From: an uncultured Eubacteriales bacterium
Lineage (GTDB): Bacteria; Bacillota; Clostridia; Oscillospirales; Acutalibacteraceae
NCBI GenBank assembly: GCA_900317795.1
Contig: ONIF01000154.1
Location: 1-5,281 of the forward strand
Length of the DNA stretch: 5,281 nucleotides
Direction: 5' to 3'
The translations under genes were made by a program, and so were the position numbers. A model generated the notes under the pieces. The model did no database searches, was not told the origin of the DNA, and saw only the letters and a program-made list of their open reading frames with translations. How positions within the stretch are numbered: the first letter of the stretch is position 1; every line of letters begins with the position of its first letter. Positions 1 to 5,281 of the stretch are shown here, in pieces.

Positions 1-660
1 ATCGGGCATATCCGATGGCTTGAACTTTCCCTCGGATACACCTATCAAAGTGCCTGTTATTATCCTCACCATGTTATACAAAAATCCGTCTGCACTTACC
101 GTGACGGTCACCAAATCCCCGTTTTTGTCAACGTGCAAATCTGTAATTGTACGGTGAAAATCCCCTTTTTTTCTTTTATTATCTACTGTACAAAATGATG
201 TAAAATCATGCGTGCCTATCAAATATTTGCACGCCTCATTCATTTTATCTATATCCAATTCATACCAGTAATGCAATGCATATCCGTCAAGAAACGGCTC
301 TCTTATCCTGTTATTCCATATTTTATATATATACTCCTTGCCCTTACATGAATATCTTGCATGAAAGTCCTCTGCAACTTCCTTTGCATTCACGACAGCC
401 ATGCTTTTCGGCAAACGGCTGTTTAATGCATTAACAAGCCTTTCACATGGAATTTTATGCTCCGTATGAAAATTCAGACAATACATATTTGCATGAACGC
501 CCGAATCCGTGCGACTGCACCCCTTTATATCGGGCAGTTCCCCCAATATGCTTTTCAAGCCGTCTTGAAAGGTTTCCTGCACCGTCACGGCATTTTTCTG
601 TATCTGCCAGCCGTGATAATACTTTCCGTCATATTTCAGCGTTACCAATATATTTCTCAT
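1..660 (-). CDS. truA: tRNA pseudouridine synthase A, 3' end cut by window edge
   Basis: TruA isomerises uridine to pseudouridine at positions 38-40 in the anticodon arm of many tRNAs; it is a cytoplasmic, cofactor-free dimer. The reading frame is open from the ATG at 660 to base 1, giving 220 residues; the family is usually about 245-260 residues, so some 25-40 C-terminal residues lie outside. The N-terminus MRNILVTLKYDGKYYHGWQ is typical of the family. The catalytic aspartate is D52 in the motif CSRTDSGVHA (residues 48-57). Further family signatures are FHARYS (99-104), the YIYKIWN strand (110-116) with its conserved tyrosine, HDFTSF (151-156) and GFLYNMVRIITGTL (192-205). The start overlaps the ecfT stop by four bases (ATGA), and only a weak GGTGG precedes it, so translation is probably coupled to ecfT. 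Its place directly after ecfT is the usual one in Firmicutes. No key residue seems missing in the visible part. Confidence 0.96.
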   Translation of the reverse strand, partial: MRNILVTLKYDGKYYHGWQIQKNAVTVQETFQDGLKSILGELPDIKGCSRTDSGVHANMYCLNFHTEHKIPCERLVNALNSRLPKSMAVVNAKEVAEDFHARYSCKGKEYIYKIWNNRIREPFLDGYALHYWYELDIDKMNEACKYLIGTHDFTSFCTVDNKRKKGDFHRTITDLHVDKNGDLVTVTVSADGFLYNMVRIITGTLIGVSEGKFKPSDMPD

Positions 661-1472
661 TGAACCACCGCACCGAAATAGATATTACACAAAACTACTC
701 CTGCAAATACTACAACAGAGAATATCAATCCCAATAAATCTATTATCCCAAAATGCAGTTGTTTCATACGTGTTCTGCCGTTTCCGCCATTATAACAACG
801 GCATTCCATTGCCATTGCCAAGTCGTTTGCACGTCTGAATGATGATACAAAAAGCGGTATCAATACGGGTATCAATGCCTTTATTCTTTTGATAATGCCA
901 CCGCTTTCCATGTCTGCACCTCTTGCCTTTTGGGCATTCATGATTTTATCCGTTTCTTCCAAAAGTACGGGTATAAACCTCAATGCTATTGTCATCATCA
1001 TCGCTATGTCATGCACCTTTACATGAAATATTTTCAGCGGTTTCATCAATCTTTCCAATGCGTCTGTCAAGTCTGACGGTGACGTTGTAAATGTCAATAT
1101 CGAGCTGATGATAACAAGCGTTGCTATTCTTATCGTTACAAATATCGCATTGTTAATGCCCCCGTCTGTTATTTTGATAAAACCCCATTCCCATAACACA
1201 TTTCCCGTACCGTAGAAAAGATTTAAAATTCCTGTCAGCACTACCACAAACAATATTACTTTCATACTTTTCAGATACATGGAAAACTTTACTCTTGTCA
1301 TCAGCACCACCAAAAGTGATGCCATTGTGATAAGCATGAGCGACATATAATTCTTTGCCACAAATATAAACACAATATATGCTATCAAGAAAAGTATTTT
1401 GGCACGGGCATCTAAACGGTGTATTTTTGACATTCCCGGCATATACTGTCCAAGTGTAATATCTCTTACCAT
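657..1472 (-). CDS. ecfT: ECF transporter transmembrane component EcfT
   Basis: EcfT is the membrane scaffold of the energy-coupling factor transporter; it links the EcfA1/EcfA2 ATPases to interchangeable S components that bind vitamins or metal ions. The 271-residue length fits the family. The N-terminus (RDITLGQYMPG, residues 3-13, then IHRLDARAK) is characteristic. Hydrophobic segments are seen at about 25-45, 46-58, 68-88, 108-128 and 245-268. The cytoplasmic coupling helices carry the two short Arg motifs that contact the ATPases: ARG at 183-185 (within AQKARGADMESGG) and CRC at 224-226 (within AMECRCYNGGNGRT). The second motif normally begins with alanine, so C224 is a mild variant; the arginine is kept. 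The ATG at 1472 is preceded by a purine-rich AAGGGGGG site. It follows ecfA2 by 12 bases and overlaps truA by four. No S component is in the window, so substrate cannot be assigned. Confidence 0.95.
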   Translation of the reverse strand: MVRDITLGQYMPGMSKIHRLDARAKILFLIAYIVFIFVAKNYMSLMLITMASLLVVLMTRVKFSMYLKSMKVILFVVVLTGILNLFYGTGNVLWEWGFIKITDGGINNAIFVTIRIATLVIISSILTFTTSPSDLTDALERLMKPLKIFHVKVHDIAMMMTIALRFIPVLLEETDKIMNAQKARGADMESGGIIKRIKALIPVLIPLFVSSFRRANDLAMAMECRCYNGGNGRTRMKQLHFGIIDLLGLIFSVVVFAGVVLCNIYFGAVVQ

Positions 1473-1478
1473 TTTCAG

Positions 1479-1486
1479 CCCCCCTT
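1479..1486 (-). promoter_or_regulatory. ribosome binding site of ecfT
   Basis: AAGGGGGG lies 6 bases before the ATG at 1472 and overlaps the ecfA2 stop codon. The unbroken run of six G is unusual in this AT-rich sequence but still complements the end of 16S rRNA in part. Confidence 0.6.
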
Positions 1487-2336
1487 AACTTCCCAAATAA
1501 TTGACTATTTCATTGAACGCCTGTTCCACCGTCAATATATTTTGATTAACATTTATTCCGCTTTCTTTCAGCAAAAGCATGATTTTTGTAACCTGTGGTA
1601 CTTGTAAGCCCAATTTTTCCAATTCCCTGCCTTTTGAAAAGACATTTTCGGGTGTGTCAAACATATACTTTTCTCCGTGACTCATTACAAGAATCCTGTC
1701 TGCAACCCTTGCTATATCCTCCATGCTGTGCGATACCAATATAACTGTATTTTTCCGTACATCATGGTAATCCTGTATTTGTGAAAGAAGTGCATCTCTG
1801 CCCAACGGGTCAAGTCCTGCTGTCGGCTCGTCAAGTATCAGTACTTCGGGATCCATTGCAATTACTCCCGCTATCGCTGCACGTCTTTTTTCACCGCCCG
1901 ACAATTCAAACGGCGATTTATCCAGCAATTCTTTTTTCAGTCCCACAAACTCCGCTGCACTTCTGACTTTCTCGTCAATTTCCTCATCACTCAATCCCAT
2001 GTTTTTAGGTCCATAGGATATATCTTTGTACACCGTTTCATCAAACAACTGATATTCGGGATACTGAAATACCATTCCTACTTTAAATCTGACATTCCTA
2101 ATTTTTTTAGGCTGTTCCCAAATATCTTTACCGTTTAAATATATCTTGCCGTCAGTCGGCTTTAAAAGTCCGTTCAAAAGCTGTACAAGCGTTGACTTGC
2201 CCGAACCCGTGTGACCGATTATCCCTATAAATTCGCCTTTCTCTATCTCAAAGCTGACATCGGAAAGTGCCGTCTTTTCAAAAGATGTTCCCGTGCCGTA
2301 CACAAAACGGATATTTTCTGCTTTTATCACCGCCAT
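1485..2336 (-). CDS. ecfA2: ECF transporter ATPase EcfA2
   Basis: This is one of two ABC ATPases that power the ECF transporter at the inner face of the membrane. In its 283 residues all nucleotide-binding motifs are intact: Walker A GHTGSGKST (41-49), Q-loop Q91 in FQYPEYQLFDETV, the signature LSGGEKRR (145-152), Walker B VLILDEP with catalytic E170, D-loop GLDP and switch H203 in VSHSMED. The FQYPEYQLF stretch after the Q-loop is typical of EcfA2 and separates it from EcfA1, which has NPDNQ there. The C-terminal region (about 230-283) is the ECF-specific extension used for ATPase dimerisation. The ATG at 2336 directly follows the ecfA1 stop codon (TAAATG), with an AGAGG site inside the end of ecfA1, so the two subunits are probably made in coupled, near-equal amounts. 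Assignment of A2 as opposed to A1 rests on this motif and on gene order. Confidence 0.95.
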   Translation of the reverse strand: MAVIKAENIRFVYGTGTSFEKTALSDVSFEIEKGEFIGIIGHTGSGKSTLVQLLNGLLKPTDGKIYLNGKDIWEQPKKIRNVRFKVGMVFQYPEYQLFDETVYKDISYGPKNMGLSDEEIDEKVRSAAEFVGLKKELLDKSPFELSGGEKRRAAIAGVIAMDPEVLILDEPTAGLDPLGRDALLSQIQDYHDVRKNTVILVSHSMEDIARVADRILVMSHGEKYMFDTPENVFSKGRELEKLGLQVPQVTKIMLLLKESGINVNQNILTVEQAFNEIVNYLGS

Positions 2337-3182
2337 TTATACAGCACCTCTTTTCAAAAGTTTCTCAAGTGCCTTTGCACACTCGTTTTCATCAAGAACG
2401 CAATCGGGCACTTCATATCCGCACCCTTTCAGCCTGTAACACAATTCCGTTGCCTGCGGTACGTCAAGCCTATGTTTTTTCAGCATTTCGACTTGTGCAA
2501 ATACTTCTCTCGGTGTACCCTCCGTCAAAACTTTTCCGCTGTCCATCATGATAACTCTGTCAGCCAAAACAGCTTCCTCCATATAATGCGTTATCAAAAT
2601 GATAGTTATTCCACGCTCTTTATTGAGTTTCTGCACCGTTGAAATAACTTCCTGCCTGCCCTGTGGGTCAAGCATGGCTGTCGGCTCGTCAAGCACGATA
2701 CATTCAGGCTCCATTGCAATTATCCCTGCAATAGCTACTCTCTGCTTCTGACCGCCCGACAATTTATCGGGTGAATGTGTCCTGTATTCATACATATCAA
2801 CGGCTTTCAATGCATTATCGACACGCTCACGGATTTCTTTTGGCGGTATTCCCAAATTCTCACACCCAAATGCAACATCTTCTTCAACAATTCCTGCCAC
2901 TATCTGATTATCGGGATTCTGCAAAACCAATCCCACTTTCTTTCTTATATCAAATAAATGCTCGTCATCTTCGGTGTTCATGCCGTCAACAATGACATCT
3001 CCCGTTGAGGGCAAGTATATCGAATTGAAATGCTTTGCAAGCGTGGATTTTCCCGAACCGTTGTGACCGACTATCGCAACGAATTCACCGTCTTTTATCG
3101 TCATGTTCACACCGTTCAAGGCATATTTCTTTTCTTCCTCCGTACCCTCATACTGAAAGTACACTTCTTTTACTTCTATCAT
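2337..3182 (-). CDS. ecfA1: ECF transporter ATPase EcfA1
   Basis: This is the partner ATPase of EcfA2; the heterodimer hydrolyses ATP to drive S-component toppling through EcfT. The 281 residues contain Walker A GHNGSGKST (39-47), Q-loop Q88 in LQNPDNQIVAGIVEEDVAFG (the NPDNQ form is diagnostic of EcfA1), signature LSGGQKQR (141-148), Walker B CIVLDEP with E166, D-loop MLDP (170-173) and switch H199 in ITHYMEE. The rest (about 225-281) is the ECF C-terminal dimerisation region. Both catalytic sites of the pair thus look competent. The ATG at 3182 lies 3 bases after the methyltransferase stop and uses a GGAG site within the last codons of that gene, so ecfA1 is most simply read from a transcript that starts upstream. 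In many Firmicutes rplQ occupies this upstream position; here it does not. Confidence 0.95.
   Translation of the reverse strand: MIEVKEVYFQYEGTEEEKKYALNGVNMTIKDGEFVAIVGHNGSGKSTLAKHFNSIYLPSTGDVIVDGMNTEDDEHLFDIRKKVGLVLQNPDNQIVAGIVEEDVAFGCENLGIPPKEIRERVDNALKAVDMYEYRTHSPDKLSGGQKQRVAIAGIIAMEPECIVLDEPTAMLDPQGRQEVISTVQKLNKERGITIILITHYMEEAVLADRVIMMDSGKVLTEGTPREVFAQVEMLKKHRLDVPQATELCYRLKGCGYEVPDCVLDENECAKALEKLLKRGAV
2347..2351 (-). promoter_or_regulatory. ribosome binding site of ecfA2, inside ecfA1
   Basis: AGAGG lies 10 bases before the ATG at 2336 within the final codons of ecfA1. Stop and start codons abut as TAAATG, which favours reinitiation by the same ribosomes. Confidence 0.6.
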
Positions 3183-3185
3183 ACC

Positions 3186-4055
3186 TTATCTCCATAAACT
3201 CTGCCATATAGCCGTACTGCCACACGGCAACGTCAGACCGCTTTCCGTAACGTGCAAGCCGATTTCCGAACTTGTCACCATTCCCCCGAATTTGCTTTTC
3301 AGCATTACTCCCAAAAGATACTCCATTACAGCAGGTGACAACCCTGTTGTATAGGAATTTAATATGAAAAATTCGGCATTATCCGAAAGTATCGGCAAGC
3401 ATAATTCTACCAGTGAAAACAACTGTTCTTCCAATTTCCAGACCTCTCCGTTAGGTCCTCTGCCATAAGACGGAGGGTCCATGATAATTCCGTCATATTT
3501 GTTTCCCCTACGCTGTTCACGCTGAACGAACTTTACACAATCGTCAACAAGCCATCTTACAGGCTTATCCTGCAAACCGCTTGAAACGGCATTTTCCTTT
3601 GCCCACTGCACCATGCCTTTTGAAGCGTCAACGTGGCATACACTTGCACCTGCTTTTAAACAAGCCAATGTCGCTGCACCCGTATATGCAAACATATTCA
3701 AAATTTTCAGCGGTCTTTTGACATTTTTTATTTTCTCGTCAACGTAATCCCAATTAACAGCCTGTTCGGGAAATACACCTGTATGCTTAAAGCCCATAGG
3801 CTTTATATTAAAAGTCAAATCATTGTATTTGATACTCCATTGTGACGGGATTTTTTTATAATACTGCCATGCACCGCCACCGCTTGATGAACGCATATAA
3901 CGGGCGTGTGCATTCTTCCAAAGGGGATTTTTTTTCGGTGTATGCCAGATAATCTGCGGATCGGGGCGAATAAGCACAATATCTCCCCAGCGTTCCAGAC
4001 GTTCCCCGTCAGAGCAGTCTATCAATTCATAATCTTTCCATTGTGCCTCTCTCAA
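3186..4055 (-). CDS. class I SAM-dependent methyltransferase, COG1092-like (RlmI/RlmK type catalytic domain)
   Basis: This is a Rossmann-fold S-adenosylmethionine methyltransferase. Residue numbers here count from the chosen TTG at 4055 (289 residues). An N-terminal region (about 1-85: WKDYELIDCSDGERLERWGD, a conserved IRPDPQIIW and an SSSGGGAW stretch) precedes the catalytic domain. SAM-binding motif I is LNMFAYTGAATL (about 119-130), the acidic end of strand 2 is HVDAS (about 141-145), VDD follows at about 170-172, and the catalytic-loop motif IV is MDPPSYGRG (about 192-200). DPP followed by an aromatic residue resembles the 23S rRNA cytosine/guanine methyltransferases RlmI and RlmK, but the PUA RNA-binding domain of RlmI is not evident. 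An RNA target is therefore likely but unproven. A longer reading from a TTG at 4070 adds five residues, but it has no ribosome binding site and its start overlaps the GGAGG site that serves 4055. The gene ends 3 bases before ecfA1. Confidence 0.85.
   Translation of the reverse strand: MREAQWKDYELIDCSDGERLERWGDIVLIRPDPQIIWHTPKKNPLWKNAHARYMRSSSGGGAWQYYKKIPSQWSIKYNDLTFNIKPMGFKHTGVFPEQAVNWDYVDEKIKNVKRPLKILNMFAYTGAATLACLKAGASVCHVDASKGMVQWAKENAVSSGLQDKPVRWLVDDCVKFVQREQRRGNKYDGIIMDPPSYGRGPNGEVWKLEEQLFSLVELCLPILSDNAEFFILNSYTTGLSPAVMEYLLGVMLKSKFGGMVTSSEIGLHVTESGLTLPCGSTAIWQSLWR
3190..3193 (-). promoter_or_regulatory. ribosome binding site of ecfA1
   Basis: GGAG lies 7 bases before the ATG at 3182 and is embedded in the last codons of the methyltransferase gene, tying ecfA1 translation to the upstream reading frame. 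Confidence 0.65.
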
Positions 4056-4063
4056 TTCCTTTT

Positions 4064-4068
4064 CCTCC
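4064..4068 (-). promoter_or_regulatory. ribosome binding site deciding the methyltransferase start
   Basis: A perfect GGAGG lies 8 bases upstream of the TTG at 4055-4053. This spacing is ideal, while the in-frame TTG at 4070-4068 overlaps the site itself and has no purine-rich site before it. I therefore place the start at 4055. Confidence 0.8.
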
Positions 4069-4077
4069 AATTCTCAA

Positions 4078-4527
4078 TCAATAACAAGCCCAATCATAAT
4101 ATACATTTGAGAAATTTTTATTCAGCAAATCTTCCCTTGAAATCATAAACTGACAGTTACCGTCATCACCAAACATAATTTCACAAGTGCTCTCACCTTC
4201 ATCTGTATCTATCTGCAAAAGCAGGATTTCAGCCGTACCATTCTCATAAAATTCGGGTGCATTTTGTACAAAATGCGGATAACCACCCATTTTACTGCCT
4301 GACCTGTCGCAGAAATCATAAAGATTGTCTATTTCCTCGCCGTTTTCTTCATCAATCATTTCACGAATTTCATCAAATCCGTTGCAGGCATAACCAATCA
4401 TTTCCCGATTCTGCGTGAAAACGGCTTTACCGCTTTTCTCAAACAGCGGATATTCCATTATATATTTATCTTCAAAGGGATTTTTTGTCAGCAGTTTGCT
4501 TTCATCTTTTGAATATTCTTCTATATA
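4078..4527 (-). repeat. tandem gene duplication, downstream copy (part matched in this window)
   Basis: This part of the complete DUF1963 gene matches 4845-5279. At the 3' ends of the genes the copies are offset by 767 bases, which is one gene plus one short spacer, as expected for a head-to-tail duplication. The longest identical blocks seen by eye are 4127-4158 (32 bases) and 4199-4223 (25 bases). Confidence 0.9.
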
Positions 4528-4830
4528 AATCACTTTGCAGGGATCTTCCAAGCCGTAATCATCGTCATCAACAACGTAAAACTGCAATATGCCCTTTGTC
4601 GGAAAATCCTCCAACGGTGGCATTTCTTCCAAATTTATCTGTGCCATGAAAAACATTGGATTGCCGTTTTCATCTTTCGGATAATCTTCCACTTTCTCCA
4701 AATACGGACAACCGCCTATTTTACTTTCCCAAGGCTTTGTTTCACTCGGCACAAACTTTATTTCATTACACGGTTTATATGTACTTTCCAATTTTTCTCT
4801 GAACTTTTCCAACTCTTTCGGGAACTCCAT
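4078..4830 (-). CDS. DUF1963/YwqG-like protein (complete paralog)
   Basis: This is a 250-residue, strongly acidic, probably cytoplasmic protein of the DUF1963/YwqG type, a family without an established biochemical role. It has two similar halves built around GG-x-P turns: SKIGGCPYL (36-44) followed by PMFFMAQINL (58-67) and GILQFYV (80-86), then SKMGGYPHFVQ (179-189) followed by EILLLQIDTD (201-210), MFGDDGNCQFMI (219-230) and a C-terminal FSNVYYDWACY. No signal peptide, membrane segment or classical catalytic motif is visible. Length agrees with B. subtilis YwqG (about 260). The ATG at 4830 is preferred because an AGAGG site lies 8 bases before it; a TTG at 4860 would add MGLLLKEVFF, encode the ribosome site and overlap the preceding gene. 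The gene begins 14 bases after its tandem paralog and ends 22 bases before the methyltransferase. YwqG relatives sit near LXG toxin genes in B. subtilis, so an immunity-type role is conceivable but not shown. Confidence 0.85.
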   Translation of the reverse strand: MEFPKELEKFREKLESTYKPCNEIKFVPSETKPWESKIGGCPYLEKVEDYPKDENGNPMFFMAQINLEEMPPLEDFPTKGILQFYVVDDDDYGLEDPCKVIYIEEYSKDESKLLTKNPFEDKYIMEYPLFEKSGKAVFTQNREMIGYACNGFDEIREMIDEENGEEIDNLYDFCDRSGSKMGGYPHFVQNAPEFYENGTAEILLLQIDTDEGESTCEIMFGDDGNCQFMISREDLLNKNFSNVYYDWACY

Positions 4831-4838
4831 AAAAAACA

Positions 4839-4843
4839 CCTCT
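4839..4843 (-). promoter_or_regulatory. ribosome binding site deciding the complete DUF1963 gene start
   Basis: AGAGG lies 8 bases upstream of the ATG at 4830, directly after the TGA (4845-4847) of the upstream paralog. It supports the 4830 start over the TTG at 4860. Confidence 0.75.
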
Positions 4844-4844
4844 T

Positions 4845-5279
4845 TCAACAGCAAGCCCAATCGTAATATACGTTTGAAAAATCTCTTTTCAATAAATCTT
4901 CCCTTGAAATCATAAACTGACAGTTGCCACCGTCACCGAACATAATTTCACAAGTGCCTTCACCATCATCTGTATCTATCTGCAAAAGCAATATTTCAGC
5001 CGTGCCATTCTCGTAAAATACAGGCGGATTTTGAACAAAATACGGATAACCGCCCACTTTACTGCCTGCTGTATCACAAAAATTCCACAATGCCTTTTCT
5101 TCTTCCTCATCTGCACCATCTGCAATTTCATTAAATCCGTTACAGCAGAAACCAACAACATCCTGTCTTTGTGTAAAAACAGCCTTTCCGCTTTTCTCAA
5201 AAGGCGGATATTCATTCGTACTTTCAAAGGGATTTTCTTTCAAAAGCCTGCTTTCATCTTTTGAATAATTTTCTATATA
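4845..5279 (-). repeat. tandem gene duplication, upstream copy
   Basis: This copy corresponds to 4078-4527. Identical blocks are 4894-4925 and 4966-4990. At the window edge the offset has dropped to 752 bases, showing 15 bases of net in-frame deletion (or insertion in the other copy). Confidence 0.9.
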
Positions 5280-5281
5280 AA
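4845..5281 (-). CDS. DUF1963/YwqG-like protein, C-terminal part, start beyond window
   Basis: The frame is open from the TGA at 4845-4847 to the right edge, giving 144 visible residues (5279 downward); the start is outside. It is the second copy of the paralogous pair. Visible motifs are YSKDES (5-10), EKSGKAVFTQ (28-37), AGSKVGGYPYFVQ (71-83), EILLLQIDTD (95-104), MFGDGGNCQFMI (113-124) and the terminus FSNVYYDWACC. About 105 of 149 aligned positions match the downstream copy (hand count, roughly 70%), rising to 59 of 70 over the last 70 residues. Five residues are missing relative to the paralog, around the EYP-FEKSG region and the acidic loop before FCD. A TTG at 5243 has been considered as a start, but it aligns with an internal leucine of the paralog and the frame continues upstream with matching sequence. 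Function is unknown, as for the paralog. Confidence 0.85.
   Translation of the reverse strand, partial: YIENYSKDESRLLKENPFESTNEYPPFEKSGKAVFTQRQDVVGFCCNGFNEIADGADEEEEKALWNFCDTAGSKVGGYPYFVQNPPVFYENGTAEILLLQIDTDDGEGTCEIMFGDGGNCQFMISREDLLKRDFSNVYYDWACC

Noticed and set aside
447..737. Plus-strand open frame opposite truA and the end of ecfT
   Set aside because: It lies antisense to well-supported genes, shows no family motif and has no ribosome binding site of note.
2211..2642. Plus-strand open frame of 143 codons opposite ecfA1 and ecfA2
   Set aside because: It is antisense to conserved ATPase coding sequence; the composition is that of a shadow frame.
3928..3935. Run of eight A on the coding strand in the methyltransferase, a possible slippage site
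   Set aside because: It encodes Lys-Lys-Asn in a frame that is intact on both sides, and similar 7-base runs occur elsewhere in this AT-rich window; nothing indicates programmed frameshifting.
4056..4077. Gap between DUF1963 and methyltransferase genes as a promoter or terminator
   Set aside because: It is only 22 bases, taken up by the ribosome binding site, with no hairpin or promoter boxes.
4831..4860. N-terminal extension of the complete DUF1963 gene from a TTG at 4860
   Set aside because: The extension encodes the ribosome binding site and overlaps the upstream gene; the ATG at 4830 has an AGAGG site at ideal spacing.
4845..5243. Separate 132-residue protein starting at a TTG at 5243
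   Set aside because: The frame continues to the window edge and the upstream codons match the paralog, so the TTG is an internal leucine codon.
5031..5264. Plus-strand open frame opposite the partial DUF1963 gene
   Set aside because: It is antisense to the conserved paralog and has no recognisable features.

Overview
The window is AT-rich, and all seven genes lie on the minus strand with gaps of at most about 22 bases. The sequence style (strong GGAGG/AGAGG ribosome binding sites, TTG starts, protein families) suggests a low-GC Firmicute, most likely an anaerobic Clostridia relative. This is inferred from gene content and not tested by a database search. No RNA gene, insertion sequence, CRISPR array, terminator or convincing promoter was seen, and no stretch above 300 bases lacks a gene.

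In transcription order (high to low coordinates) the window holds: the C-terminal part of a DUF1963/YwqG-like protein running off the right edge; a second, complete DUF1963/YwqG-like paralog; a COG1092-like class I SAM-dependent methyltransferase; the two ATPases EcfA1 and EcfA2 and the transmembrane protein EcfT of an energy-coupling factor (ECF) vitamin/metal transporter; and truA (tRNA pseudouridine synthase A), whose 3' end is cut by the left edge.

The ecfA1-ecfA2-ecfT-truA block is a conserved Firmicute arrangement. EcfA1, EcfA2 and EcfT form the shared energizing module that docks with separate substrate-binding S components; none is encoded here, which fits a group II ECF module whose S components lie elsewhere. 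In many Firmicutes this block sits downstream of ribosomal protein gene rplQ. Here a methyltransferase and a tandem pair of DUF1963 genes lie immediately upstream, so the block appears to have been moved or its upstream context rearranged.

Translation is tightly coupled: ecfT and truA share an ATGA overlap, ecfA1 stop and ecfA2 start abut, and the other ecf junctions are 3 to 12 bases. The whole window could be one transcript whose promoter lies beyond the right edge. The most notable local feature is the tandem DUF1963 duplication, roughly 70% identical in protein over the shared part and much more conserved toward its C-terminus. I did not find convincing evidence of a wholly new system; the rest of the window is mainly housekeeping.
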